This document shows, in pieces, positions 7,878-16,221 of a stretch of 64,000 bases of DNA. The notes under the pieces are model-generated. The model worked only from the letters and a program-made list of their open reading frames with translations. It did not search any database and was not told the origin of the DNA. The position numbers and the translations under genes were made by a program. Every line of letters begins with the position of its first letter. The first letter of the stretch is position 1. The stretch covers positions 10,677,407 through 10,741,406 of the forward strand of contig OX393565.1 in the NCBI GenBank assembly GCA_947652115.1, read 5' to 3'. Origin of the DNA: Blastomussa wellsi. Lineage: Eukaryota > Cnidaria > Anthozoa > Scleractinia > Plerogyridae.

Positions 7878-8871
7878 AGAGTTTTACCTCACGTTACCCA
7901 GCGACAGCAGTCGCGGCTAATATCCCGACAACGCGAACAATCACTTCAAGGTGCGACTACCCAACCCCATTCGTTTGGAAGGACAAGGTTGGAAAGTGGG
8001 ATTGAGCAGCATTTCCTTACCCGATGCCAAAGTGACCATTCCGTCCGTGACCGACGATCCAGAAACCATCCTCTTCACGTACAAGTGGGTCAGAGACAAC
8101 GACAATAAACCTTATCAGGGCAACCGATTCACCGTCGGGACCAGCAAAGTGAATCTCCACAACTTGAACAACGTGTTTTCTACGATGAACGGTGTGGAAT
8201 TCAAAAAATTCACAGCCTACGGTGGTCCAAAGCTGGGTAGCAAATATACCAGTCCGATAGACAACAAGCGCTCGTACATACAGTTCAAGTGGGAAGGAGA
8301 CGAATTGGTCATGGACAACAAAGACATCACCCGAAAAGGAGAACCTCCTGCATTCCAGATCAACAAACACCTGGCCGTAAAGATGGGGTGGTTGTCTGAA
8401 GATGAAAGCAAGTTGGGCCCAAACCTTCTCATGGCGTTTTTCACCAACACCATACCCAATATCAACATCAATTATGCCGACGTCAAAGATAAAGATGGTA
8501 ATGTCTCGTTGTGGGTGGTTGACCAGGATTCACTCAAATTGAGCTATTACTGTAACTGGCGATTCATCAACTTGAACAAAGCATTTGGAAACGTGTTGGG
8601 AACCACGACGTCACGATCTCTGTTCGTGTACTCGGACGTGGCCCAGAGTTCGGTGGTGGGCGATCAAGTCACCGATCTATTGCGAGCAGTCAACTACGTG
8701 AGAAAAGGACAAGGCAGCGCTTACTTCGAACCGCTCCACGTACAATACATTCCGGTGCGCAAGGACACCTTGGACATTATCGAAACGCAAGTGTCCGAGA
8801 CGAACGGACCCTTGACCACATTCGGTGTTGAAGGCAGGACCATCTTGACGTTGCATTTCAAGCGAGAATGA
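7867..8871 (+). pseudogene. Minor capsid (penton-like) protein paralogue 2
   Basis: The frame starts at ATG 7867, inside the end of the previous gene, has one in-frame TAA at 7918-7920 (codon 18), and is otherwise open to 8871. Key blocks are GWKVGLSSISLPDA early on, HLAVKMGWL mid-protein, and HVQYIPVRKDTLDIIETQ followed by ILTLHFK at the end, which fit the Polinton minor capsid. If translation begins after the stop, most of the protein is still encoded. The next small ORF starts inside its last codons (ATGA at 8868). Confidence 0.65.
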
Positions 8872-9116
8872 GAGGAGGTAGTTTGACGCGCTACGTACCC
8901 GACCAAGACGGCACAGGTTTCTTCAAAGACATCCTTTCCTCCACCGCCAGAGAAGGTTGGCGAGGTTTAAAAAGGGGTCCGTTGGGTCTACCCGTCAACA
9001 TTTCTGCTGCCGTGGCCGGAGCCAAGAGAGGAGTGAAACGCACGGTGAAACGTACGATAGAAAGAGAAGCCAGCAAGAGACTCAAGAGAGGCCTCAATGA
9101 TCTGTTTGGTTCGTGA
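8868..9116 (+). CDS. Small basic core-like protein
   Basis: An 82-residue ORF overlapping the previous stop by ATGA. It contains a hydrophobic Gly/Ala segment followed by a run of Lys/Arg (AKRGVKRTVKRTIEREASKR). Size, charge and place between minor and major capsid genes suggest an adenovirus-type core or cement peptide that condenses DNA or lines the capsid; family membership is inferred only. Confidence 0.5.
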   Translation: MRGGSLTRYVPDQDGTGFFKDILSSTAREGWRGLKRGPLGLPVNISAAVAGAKRGVKRTVKRTIEREASKRLKRGLNDLFGS

Positions 9117-9314
9117 TGATGAGTCCCATCTATTCCAGACGCGTGAAACGGATAAGGAAAATAAGTCAACGAGGTGGGACGCTGCGCTGCCACCGCCGTT
9201 CGATTACCTTGGACCGACTTGGTGAAACGACTACAGCGACAGTATCCTATAAAAAAGCGAGGTCAACGCGGAGGTACATTCATTCCCAGACGTCAACGCA
9301 AGGGAAAACGATGA
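9116..9314 (+). pseudogene. Possible small basic core peptide before the capsid gene
   Basis: The stretch begins with MMSPIYSRRVKRIRK and, in another frame, ends with a basic Gly/Arg-rich tail at TGA 9312-9314, which overlaps the capsid ATG at 9311. One frameshift around 9150-9250 would explain it. As read, the first part is fused in frame to the capsid protein, giving a longer ORF from 9113 whose first 66 residues are unlike a capsid. Confidence 0.35.
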
Positions 9315-10657
9315 CAGATCTTGTGCCTCTGACCGGATCGGCGGGCGTGTCCAATCCCAAATTGGATCTGTTCTGCGTCCCACCCACCGATGTCAGCATC
9401 TCCAGTTTTCGCATGGTGCCCATCCAGACCTTTACCACAGGAATCAACCCCGTGGACTTTCAGGTCGATCCGCAAGAAGATTACATCGATTTGAGTCGTA
9501 GTTACTTCGAAGTGGAATTGAGGTTGAAGAAAGCGGCGGATGGTACCAATTACGCAGTGGCAGACAACGTGTTTCCGGTCAACAACTTGGCGCACACGTT
9601 GTTCAAACAGACCAACGTCAAACTCAACGGAACCTTGATCAGTCCTCAGACCGACACGTACCATTACAAGGCCTACCTCGAAACGTTGCTGAACCACGAC
9701 AGAGACGATGGCGACACCATCTTGAAAGGCTGGTACAACGGCATCGACTGTCCCAACACGTTGACGGCAAACAACCTGGACGATGCCGCGCCTCACGCCG
9801 CCTTCGAAGCTCTGACTACCACTCAACAAGAAACCGTGAAAGCCCCGAAAGCCGAAAGAGCCAAGTACCTGGGAGGTGCCGTGCATGTGTTGCGCTTCAC
9901 GCCCCACATCGAAGTGTTTCACATGGACAAGGTCTTGGTGCCAGGCGTGCAACTCCAGATCCAGATGTACTTCAACAACCCAGATCTGTTCACCGTGGGT
10001 GTCGCAGGGCAAGCTGCGGCTCGACTCACTAGCCAAGACGTCAAAGTCAGACTGGACCTCTGTCAACTGAGACTCAATCCCTCCGTGTACTTGGAATTGG
10101 AAAACAAACAGAGAACGACCAGGAAACCCGTCAGCTACACCACCGTGAGAGGCGAAATCAGGACCTACAACATGCAAGGCAACCAACAACGCTTCGAGAT
10201 CAACAACCTGTTTCAAGGACGCATCCCCAATCGCTTGGTGGTGGGTATGGTGTCGACGGCGGCTTTCACCGGCAGGTTGGTCACCAACCCCTTCAATTTC
10301 CAGAAATTCGGTTTGAGCAGCATTCATCAATTGGTGAGAGAAGAGTACCCGTACGAGACGTTGGAACTGGTGCACGACGACGACAGCAAGGATCTGAGAG
10401 GATACTTCAGGTTCCTGCAAGCCACGGGGTGTCTGTGCCGAAAGAAAGGAAACATGGTGATGAGCGAGGAATGGGGACGAGGCAGGAACAGCACGCTGTC
10501 CGTGTTGAATCCCAAACAGAACGGAGAGGTGCAGCTGGTCCTGAATTTCGGTGCCAATCCAGGAGTCAACATCACCATCGTGGTGTACGGCGAATTCAAA
10601 AACTTGTTAGAAGTCGACGCCAACAAAGCCGTCCTGTACAACGTGTACGAACGCTGA
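9311..10657 (+). CDS. Double-jelly-roll major capsid protein
   Basis: A 448-residue ORF from ATG 9311, chosen over the longer frame from 9113 because the conserved capsid start begins here (LVPLTGSAGVSNPKLDLF). Recognisable blocks are PIQTFTTGINPVDFQV and YIDLSRSYFEVELRL near the N-terminus, VFHMDKVLVPGVQLQIQMYF in the middle, and GVNITIVVYGEF near the C-terminus. They match Polinton/adintovirus major capsid proteins, often annotated 'F54H12.2-like', which form pseudohexameric capsomers. The ORF is undisturbed while neighbours are broken. The 375-aa reverse ORF here is only its shadow. Confidence 0.85.
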   Translation: MTDLVPLTGSAGVSNPKLDLFCVPPTDVSISSFRMVPIQTFTTGINPVDFQVDPQEDYIDLSRSYFEVELRLKKAADGTNYAVADNVFPVNNLAHTLFKQTNVKLNGTLISPQTDTYHYKAYLETLLNHDRDDGDTILKGWYNGIDCPNTLTANNLDDAAPHAAFEALTTTQQETVKAPKAERAKYLGGAVHVLRFTPHIEVFHMDKVLVPGVQLQIQMYFNNPDLFTVGVAGQAAARLTSQDVKVRLDLCQLRLNPSVYLELENKQRTTRKPVSYTTVRGEIRTYNMQGNQQRFEINNLFQGRIPNRLVVGMVSTAAFTGRLVTNPFNFQKFGLSSIHQLVREEYPYETLELVHDDDSKDLRGYFRFLQATGCLCRKKGNMVMSEEWGRGRNSTLSVLNPKQNGEVQLVLNFGANPGVNITIVVYGEFKNLLEVDANKAVLYNVYER

Positions 10658-10664
10658 TGACATC

Positions 10665-10808
10665 ATGGCTGCCTTGAGTCCCGCACACGTGGACCAGATG
10701 ATGCAAAACACCTACGGCACGCCTGGCGTAGGTTCTCCACCCACACCCGTTTTCTCGACTCCTTCTCCGGCAGGTGTAGGTACACAACCCGCACAAGAGC
10801 CCTCGTAG
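10665..10808 (+). CDS. 47-aa Pro/Thr-rich ORF
   Basis: ATG lies 8 bases after the capsid stop. The ORF ends at TAG 10806, but a Ser-rich frame starts just past it at an AGC microsatellite and runs to 11040, so the original gene was probably longer and has shifted frame near 10800. Function unknown. Confidence 0.4.
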   Translation: MAALSPAHVDQMMQNTYGTPGVGSPPTPVFSTPSPAGVGTQPAQEPS

Positions 10809-11040
10809 GCGTCTTCCCTCGAGTAGCAGTAGCAGCAGAAGCAGCAGCAGCAGCAGCAGTACACCTAGAAGACCGACGGGAATGAATCAAGACGACTTGC
10901 AGCGACAATTGCAACTGTTGTTAAACGATCAAAGTCAATCGGCAGCTGGACGACGCATCGCCGGCATCACAACCACCAATACAATCACCACGACCTACAA
11001 AGACGGAGGCAGACCGAGCGTGCGACGCACTTGTACGTGA
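10800..11040 (+). pseudogene. Ser-rich continuation with AGC repeat
   Basis: The frame ending at TGA 11038-11040 has an Arg-rich start, a poly-serine run encoded by an imperfect AGC repeat (about 10824-10860), then MNQDDLQRQLQLLL and an Arg-rich tail. It likely formed the C-terminal part of the gene at 10665; slippage in the repeat is a natural cause of the shift. Confidence 0.4.
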
Positions 11041-11053
11041 GTGAGCGATTGAG

Positions 11054-11581
11054 ATGGAACGACAGGTCTCACTCTTGAACGGGACCCACGCCAAGTGCCC
11101 CTTGGACCGCAAATTATTGTACAAGTTGGACGGACTCTTTGCGTTTTACCATCGTCAATGGTGGTGTCATCGTCAGATGTTTTACCATTTCAAACGGTGT
11201 CACGGTTGTTTGAACGCGTTGGCTTTAATCGTAGTGGCAGCAGGAATCGTCATGGGTTCCGTGTTGGAAAACAATATCCTGATCGCTTGTTTGTCAGCGG
11301 CAGGTACCGTGGTCAAGGGATGGAACGATTTCAAAAAGTTTTCGTTCAAAGTCGACATGTGTCATTTTGCCTACACCACCTACGACAAGACGTTAATCGA
11401 GTTGAGAACCTACGCACGAGGTCTTCCCATGGACGAGTTGGACGGATTCTTGATCAAGATGCAAACCTTGGACGACACCATCACCGATTTCACCCCGCCC
11501 GTGTCCGACAAGTGCATGCGAGACTACGAAAAAACATTTCGTTACGATCATGTGGATAAAGGCAAGAGCACGACGGTGTGA
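11054..11581 (+). CDS. Membrane protein of Polinton element 1
   Basis: A 175-residue ORF. A Trp/Tyr/His-rich N-terminal helix (FYHRQWWCHRQMFYH) is followed by two adjacent hydrophobic segments (about residues 55-70 and 75-90) forming a helical hairpin, then a charged cytosolic or virion-side domain ending in a long helix. Topology recalls two-TM SLATT-type proteins. A similarly built protein, with a YH..CW motif before the membrane hairpin, is encoded in element 2 at 22662-23140, so it is a shared Polinton component. Confidence 0.5.
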   Translation: MERQVSLLNGTHAKCPLDRKLLYKLDGLFAFYHRQWWCHRQMFYHFKRCHGCLNALALIVVAAGIVMGSVLENNILIACLSAAGTVVKGWNDFKKFSFKVDMCHFAYTTYDKTLIELRTYARGLPMDELDGFLIKMQTLDDTITDFTPPVSDKCMRDYEKTFRYDHVDKGKSTTV

Positions 11582-11596
11582 GAATCAGTTTCGGCA

Positions 11597-11875
11597 ATGA
11601 AGGGGAGACGAACAGGTCGTGGTAGAAGAACAACGCAAAAGAGACAAAAAGGAGGACTCTTTCCCCTGGCGGCACTCATTCCAGCTTTGGTTGCCGGAGG
11701 AAAGGCCATAGCAGCGGGTGCTCTGTCCGGAGCTGCAGGGTACGGTGCGAAAAAAGGACTGGAAGCGTTAGAAAGAAGAAGAAAACGAAAAGCCCTCACA
11801 CGGTCACAATTGAGTTCTGGAGCCAAGAAACAGGCAAAAGTCATCTCGCGCATCGTAAAAGGCTTTGCGGGATGA
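11597..11875 (+). CDS. Adenovirus pX-like core protein
   Basis: A 92-residue ORF: Arg-rich N-terminus (MKGRRTGRGRRTTQKRQKGG), a hydrophobic Ala/Gly/Leu segment (LAALIPALVAGGKAIAAGAL), GAAGYGAKKG, then a basic C-terminus. This arrangement resembles adenovirus precursor X/mu-like peptides seen in animal Polintons and adintoviruses, which condense DNA and may help disrupt membranes. Stop overlaps the next start (ATGA at 11872). Confidence 0.6.
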   Translation: MKGRRTGRGRRTTQKRQKGGLFPLAALIPALVAGGKAIAAGALSGAAGYGAKKGLEALERRRKRKALTRSQLSSGAKKQAKVISRIVKGFAG

Positions 11876-12051
11876 AAAGGAGGCCTAAGACACGACGCAG
11901 AAGACGACAACGAGGCGGTGCATTGCTCAGTATACTCAAGAACGCTGCGACGATCGGGTACAAACTCGGAAAGGACAAGAGGTATAAAAGAATGGGTGCC
12001 AAGGGTGTCACGGGTAGTTACAAAAGACGCTCTGCTCCGTGGGAAGTATGA
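11872..12051 (+). CDS. 59-aa Arg-rich core-like peptide
   Basis: ATG 11872 overlaps the previous stop. Very basic N-terminus (MKRRPKTRRRRRQRGG), short hydrophobic middle, basic tail. Probably another DNA-binding virion peptide. Its stop again overlaps a following ATG (ATG 12048, TGA 12049), starting a 20-aa basic frame ending at 12110. Confidence 0.45.
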   Translation: MKRRPKTRRRRRQRGGALLSILKNAATIGYKLGKDKRYKRMGAKGVTGSYKRRSAPWEV

Positions 12052-12106
12052 TGAGACTGTTACGTAAAGAGAAACGTTTCCTGACGTCCAGACTCGAGAA
12101 GTGCTC

Positions 12107-12613
12107 ATGATCCCGTCCTCGGAGTTCGACCAATTGACGGACCACTACAAAGGCAAGTTGACACAGAGTGCACTATTGAACAAGGCGGCTCGATTGTCTG
12201 CCGAGAAACAGTTGTTGGAGAAACACTTACCTCCGGGTCTGGCCGTTAAGAAAACCAAACCGATTGCTAAGGAAGTGGGTAAACTCGGCCGACGCATCCG
12301 ACGAGGACCCGTGACCGTTCGCAGTGCACCCGACAACGATGACGACGACGACGACGTGCTCTTAAACGCCCCCTTGGAAAACATGTTGAAACAAATCGTG
12401 AAAGCCAACAAGGCGACAGCTGCAGTAGCAACAGCAGCAATGCCCGCCATCGTCGTTAAAAAGGAATCCTCGACGCAATCCAAATCAGTTCCACGCAAGA
12501 AAACGATCAAACGACAACCTGCAACACCGTCCACGTCCCACACAGACCAAGGACCAAAATCGACTTTCAAAGAAAAACTGACAGGTCTGTTCAAGGTCTA
12601 TTTAAATTTTTAG
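12107..12613 (+). CDS. Conserved Polinton protein of unknown function
   Basis: A 168-residue ORF from ATG 12107. The N-terminal block (YKGKLTQSALLNKAARLSAE, then LPPGLAV) is one I associate with proteins that recur in cnidarian Polinton-like elements. It is followed by a basic stretch, a short poly-Asp run, and a Ser/Lys-rich tail. It may be a virion or DNA-binding protein; function is not known. Start overlaps the preceding mini-ORF by ATGA. Confidence 0.5.
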   Translation: MIPSSEFDQLTDHYKGKLTQSALLNKAARLSAEKQLLEKHLPPGLAVKKTKPIAKEVGKLGRRIRRGPVTVRSAPDNDDDDDDVLLNAPLENMLKQIVKANKATAAVATAAMPAIVVKKESSTQSKSVPRKKTIKRQPATPSTSHTDQGPKSTFKEKLTGLFKVYLNF

Positions 12614-12868
12614 ATCATGTTTATACAGATTAAAGTAGATTGTAATTTTTATTATTATTATTTTATCTGATAGATTTACCGTGTTTAAATAAAAAATAAA
12701 GTCTAAAAAAAGTCTAAAAAGAGAAAAACAGAAGCCAAGCGATTGAAACCGGCCCCCGAGTGGGAAGATTGGCACAAAGGCAAGAAACTGAGACGTCCTT
12801 TAGAGCCCGAGTATGACGAAACCGACGAAGAAGAAGAAGAGTCGTACGAGGAAGAGGAAGACGACTAG
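12614..12868 (+). pseudogene. Remnant acidic-tailed ORF without start
   Basis: After two overlapping AATAAA signals (12688-12700) a frame encodes a Lys-rich stretch and then a strongly acidic C-terminus (DEEEEESYEEEEDD) ending at TAG 12866. No ATG is in place, so the start has been lost or lies in another exon. Confidence 0.3.
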
Positions 12869-12911
12869 TTGATGGGGATTCGACATCCAGAAATTACTGG
12901 CAAAAACCGGC

Positions 12912-13178
12912 ATGGAATTTCATTGGCCCGGATATCAGTTCATGGGACCTGGCACTCATTTGAAAAAGAGACTAAAACGAGGCAACAAGGGCATCAATCG
13001 TCTGGATCGGATTGCAAGAACCCACGACATCGATTATTCTCGTGCCAAGAACCTACAAGACAAGTGGGTAGAGGACGCTAAGATGATAAGTGCGATCAAC
13101 AAGTTACCCGGCAAGAAAACCATGACAGAACGCATCGTGAGACGCATCATGCAAGCCAAGAAAAAACTCAAGTTGTAA
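12912..13178 (+). CDS. Phospholipase A2-like viral protein
   Basis: An 88-residue ORF. GPGT at residues 12-15 followed after about 23 residues by THDIDYS (HD at 38-39) fits the calcium loop and catalytic His-Asp helix of the PLA2-like domain in parvovirus VP1 and in several Polinton/adintovirus proteins, where it helps virions leave endosomes. The usual disulphide cysteines are absent, as in viral forms. The frame is open a little upstream (from 12873) without an ATG. AATAAA at 13186-13191 follows the stop. Confidence 0.6.
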   Translation: MEFHWPGYQFMGPGTHLKKRLKRGNKGINRLDRIARTHDIDYSRAKNLQDKWVEDAKMISAINKLPGKKTMTERIVRRIMQAKKKLKL

Positions 13179-13185
13179 ATAACGT

Positions 13186-13191
13186 AATAAA
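13186..13191 (+). terminator. Poly(A) signal after PLA2-like gene
   Basis: AATAAA eight bases after the TAA of the PLA2-like ORF, followed by a T-rich stretch. Confidence 0.5.
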
Positions 13192-13506
13192 GTATTTTAT
13201 TGACAATTGTTGTAGTTCGAAAAATATTTACATCGTTTGCAATTAAAAAGACGTTCTTCAACAAGTGAGTTCCTTATATAGTGTGTTGAACCTCTCATAG
13301 GGGGGTACTCCCATCCCCATACCCTTGGTATCACGTGACCTGTTTTGATTTTATATAAGGCATTCGCTTTCCATCCCACACCACCAGTTACCCTTTGAAG
13401 CTGAGTTGATTAAAAGTAAGTATGGCATTTGAAAAAGAACTGTTGTAGGAAACGTATAATGAAGCGACGACGTTAATGGAGTTGTAAAGGTGACCGCTAC
13501 CAAGAC
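13192..13506. promoter_or_regulatory. Spacer with TATA box at 13353
   Basis: No gene seen. TTTTATATAAGGC (13350-13362) followed by pyrimidine-rich CTTTCCATCCCACACC could be the promoter of the small ORFs at 13507 and 13705. Confidence 0.35.
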
Positions 13507-13653
13507 ATGTTGGACTTAATACTTGATGGAGCAGTCTTGCTTGACAGGATAAGTCGCTTGTCATGGGACACAGGCATGGATGACCCTGAAGTGCTCTCTC
13601 TGTGGAACGACTTGCTTGTGTGGGCAGAGGCATTCGATGCGTTGGACCCTTGA
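13507..13653 (+). CDS. 48-aa acidic ORF
   Basis: Small ORF rich in Leu, Asp and Trp, predicted helical. Lies downstream of a TATA box. Function unknown. Confidence 0.3.
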   Translation: MLDLILDGAVLLDRISRLSWDTGMDDPEVLSLWNDLLVWAEAFDALDP

Positions 13654-13704
13654 TGGAACATTTTATTGTGTCACCATTTTGATTTTTGTTTTCTTTTGTC
13701 AGTC

Positions 13705-13998
13705 ATGTCTTGTAGAAATTTACCATCCTGCTGTGTGGTCTGTGACAAGGAACCTCCCACGTGTACACAACCTCTTCACAGAGTGCACAACGCTCATCAT
13801 GAGAAGTTCGTTAAGGAAATCAAATGGGGCGAAATAAGAGTGAAGTGGAGTCTTGGTCGCGTTTTCTTGACTTGTTGCGGTTCCATTTACGGAGAGTACT
13901 ATGACAGAGAGGAGTGGAACTTTACAACCGTGTTTTTAGGTGAGAATCTTGATGCAGCACTCGCTCGTATAAAATTTGTGAAGACTTTTATTTTGTAA
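13705..13998 (+). CDS. 97-aa cysteine-rich protein of unknown function
   Basis: ATG 13705 (MSCRNLPSCCVVCDKEPP) preferred over the hydrophobic extension from 13666. CC-x2-C near the start and a later CC pair with His residues suggest metal binding. Last recognisable ORF of Polinton-like element 1; its 3' end lies in the first copy of the terminal repeat below. Confidence 0.35.
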   Translation: MSCRNLPSCCVVCDKEPPTCTQPLHRVHNAHHEKFVKEIKWGEIRVKWSLGRVFLTCCGSIYGEYYDREEWNFTTVFLGENLDAALARIKFVKTFIL

Positions 13999-14260
13999 AC
14001 GTTTGATTTTGTAAATGTTTGAAAAAAAAACATCTGTGATTTGTTGATGTAGCACACGCTCATATAAAATTCGTGAAGACTTTTATTTTGCAAGCGATGT
14101 AGAATCATTGTCACGTTTTGAACATTTGTAAACGTTAGAAATGAATGGATGTATGATAGGAGAATTGTAATTAAAACAATTTTGACACGTTTGAAAAAAT
14201 CTCTGTGTGATTTTATTCTACGTATGTAGCACTCGGTCATATAAAATTAATATATTGCAA
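13955..14260 (+). repeat. Short direct repeats at the right end of element 1
   Basis: A block like GTAGCACACGCTCATATAAAATTCGTGAAGACTTTTATTTTG occurs near 13963 and 14049, and a shortened version near 14228. The copies are separated by TTTGTAAACGTTTGA-like spacers. They may be the remains of the element's terminal repeats, or repeated 3' ends. Confidence 0.5.
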
Positions 14261-14915
14261 ATATCGTTGCGTTCAATTTGTAAATAGTTCCGGCGACAAC
14301 GAGTCGGGGTGGCACCCCGATGATACCCTTGTCCGGTCTTTTCGCTAGGTCAGGGATCCCAACACGAGTTGCGGGTAACCAATCCCCGAGGAGTGCCCCA
14401 TCTAGCGAAAGGACTGGAAAATAATACGCTCCCTTCAGGAGCGGGGGACCGGAAAGCCATTACGTCATCTTTACAGTCAGGACCTCTGCGCTCCACGCGT
14501 CTACGCAGTGACGTCATCCCATTATCGATTTTTATCGATTACGGCTCACCCTGGAAATCCGTGAGACGGGTCGAGGGCTGGGGCGCAGTTTTCCACTCAT
14601 GGGCGCCGCCATCTTGGAACTACGACCGCTAAAAAAGTTCGTCTCATGGGTAATTTTGTGAGACGCTTTCTGATTGGTCGAGACGCGTCACATGTGCTGT
14701 ATGCTGCTCTGTGATTGGTTACGGACCAAATAAGCGACCTATACTACTGTTTTCTTTTGGTATTGACCACTGGCTATTGCTGCTTGTGGTTGTGTTACTA
14801 AGTTGAATCTAATGTAGTCAGTTTTTTTGAGGTTATCTGTAGATCTAAACATTATATGAATGTTTTAGATAATTATACTTCACTTGGTTGATAACCTGGA
14901 TAACCTCTTGAGTAT
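14260..14915. other. GC-richer spacer with hairpin and CCAAT boxes
   Basis: No gene was recognised. An imperfect 16-bp inverted repeat (TCTTTTCGCTAG at 14337-14348 against CTAGCGAAAGGA at 14402-14413) brackets about 50 bases. GCCGCCATCTTGG near 14607 is a YY1-like site, and GATTGGT occurs at about 14673 and 14714 (inverted CCAAT). This could be the promoter or LTR of an unrecognised element between the two Polinton-like regions. Confidence 0.35.
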
Positions 14916-15131
14916 TTAATTTCCAGCATTATACCCCTCAGATCGAGTTCTACAAGACTCTTTTTGACTTATGACAGATTTTGTGGGTTGAACTTTCCTA
15001 GATACTTCTTGTCTCATTTTCTTACTGATATCTGCTAATGAATTTATAGTCATTCCCGACCCTTTGTGACAATATTCATACAAACCGCTTCTTGGGTTGT
15101 ATTGTTTCATCCATTCGTGAGGTTTGTTCAT
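14916..15131 (-). CDS. 71-aa basic ORF beside minor capsid
   Basis: Reverse ORF with MNKPHEWMKQYNPRSGLYEYC at the start and a Lys/Arg-rich end. It lies 24 bases downstream of the minor-capsid fragment. Possible small virion protein; not recognised. Confidence 0.35.
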   Translation of the reverse strand: MNKPHEWMKQYNPRSGLYEYCHKGSGMTINSLADISKKMRQEVSRKVQPTKSVISQKESCRTRSEGYNAGN

Positions 15132-15154
15132 ATATGTGTTAATTATATAATTAT

Positions 15155-15577
15155 CTAAGTAACTTGCTTGATTATCACATTAATAGTTGTTTCAGTTCCA
15201 TTAAATTTAAGTGGCCTGTTTAATCCATTGGTAATATATACTCTTATTGAATCTATTATATTTTTGTTTACAGGTACTAATTTCAATCGTTGGGGTTCTA
15301 TTGTAAATGGGTATGATCTTCCTATTTGTCTCGATATTACAGAAAAACAATATAAGACATCACTTGATATGTCAATTGTTTCTCTGGAAGTTAGGTCTGT
15401 GTGCATACAAATCATATCAATTGAGTTAGGTACTGGTATATCGGGAACATTGGGGCCAATGTTTGTTTTTTGTGAATATCTTCTTTTCTCAAATCCAATT
15501 AGTTTATGGAACTCTCCTTGAGAAAAATCAACTTCAAAAAAATTTTCAATATCTATTTCACCTCTTAGTAAAGACAA
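15155..15577 (-). CDS. Polinton minor capsid (penton-like) protein, short
   Basis: A 140-residue ORF. The end (LKLVPVNKNIIDSIRVYI, then TTINVIIKQ) matches the closing strands of the two minor capsid paralogues in element 1 (YIPVRKDTLDIIE, LTLHFK). FHKLIGFEKRRYS near residue 24 corresponds to their KHLAVKMGWL region. The N-terminal half of the usual protein is missing, so this is a truncated gene or the start lies in broken sequence upstream. Confidence 0.55.
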   Translation of the reverse strand: MSLLRGEIDIENFFEVDFSQGEFHKLIGFEKRRYSQKTNIGPNVPDIPVPNSIDMICMHTDLTSRETIDISSDVLYCFSVISRQIGRSYPFTIEPQRLKLVPVNKNIIDSIRVYITNGLNRPLKFNGTETTINVIIKQVT

Positions 15578-15602
15578 ATTAAATTATAGAGTAATGTTTT
15601 CA

Positions 15603-16050
15603 TTAATTTCTTGTGTCTTGATAAGAATAATTTGAACGAGAATGAGTAAGAAAATTATTATAATCTTCTTGTTCAAAATCAAAACTTTTTCTAGTTTTAT
15701 AAGTTGGAGGTAGATCATCATCGTCATCGTCATCATCGTCGCCATAATCTGTTGGTGGAGGAACATATGGTGGAAGATCTGGTGGTTTTGATGGACCTGG
15801 ACCATAACCATCATTGCCATATGGATCAAAGTCGTCTTGAAGAGGTGGAGGAGGCGGAGGTAGATCGTCGTCGTCAGAATATTTTGTTTTACTTCCTTTA
15901 TATTTCTTATCTTGTTCAATACATATAGGTACCTCTCTTTTAGAGTGTCTAATTTTTTGAAGTTTATTTGTGTATATTTGATCATTAATTTGTTTTATCA
16001 ATTTTTCATTTGATTCTTTTTCTCTCTGAATTTCTTTCCATCTTTATATT
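15603..16050 (-). CDS. Pro/Asp-rich protein of element 2
   Basis: The reverse frame is open from about 16040 to 15603; no ATG is clear near the start. A charged helical N-terminal part is followed by DDDDLPPPPPPL, a PPDLPPYVPPP stretch and a run of nine Asp, then a polar tail. The low-complexity part is encoded by GAT/ATC-type repeats. Such linkers occur in virion proteins; the function is unknown. Confidence 0.4.
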
Positions 16051-16221
16051 GGCATTATGTTTAATTGTTTAGATAAAATTCTGACTCTCATGTTAGACTT
16101 ATTTTTTCAATTCTGATCAGTCTCATATGAGACTTTTCTTTTTAATTCCGAGTTTCCATATTAATTCGTTTCCAAGTGTACCTGTACAGATATTTTTCCA
16201 TTTCCGAGTCTCATGGAAGAC

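Larger units (their letters stand above)
1120..14250. mobile_element. Polinton/Maverick-like endogenous element 1
   Basis: The region holds a coherent virus-like gene set: chromodomain DDE integrase, two minor-capsid (penton-like) paralogues, double-jelly-roll major capsid protein, small basic core-like proteins and a PLA2-like protein, mostly packed with ATGA start/stop overlaps. Left genes run leftward and right genes rightward from TATA boxes around 3944 and 4671. No protein-primed PolB, packaging ATPase or adenain-like protease was found, so this is a deletion derivative, a divergent type, or has ends I could not place. Terminal inverted repeats and target duplications were not identified; the limits given are the outermost recognisable repeats. 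Composition is clearly more GC-rich than element 2. Confidence 0.75.

Noticed and set aside
7571..8005. 144-aa plus-strand ORF
   Set aside because: Out-of-frame shadow across the two minor-capsid genes.
9293..10420. 375-aa reverse-strand ORF
   Set aside because: It lies wholly antisense to the major capsid gene and its composition is that of a shadow frame.
11054..11581. Naming the membrane protein a SLATT effector
   Set aside because: Only the two-helix topology is similar; there is no sequence signature to support the family.
15704..15928. His-rich plus-strand ORF
   Set aside because: Antisense of the Pro/Asp-rich gene; the histidines come from the GAT repeat.
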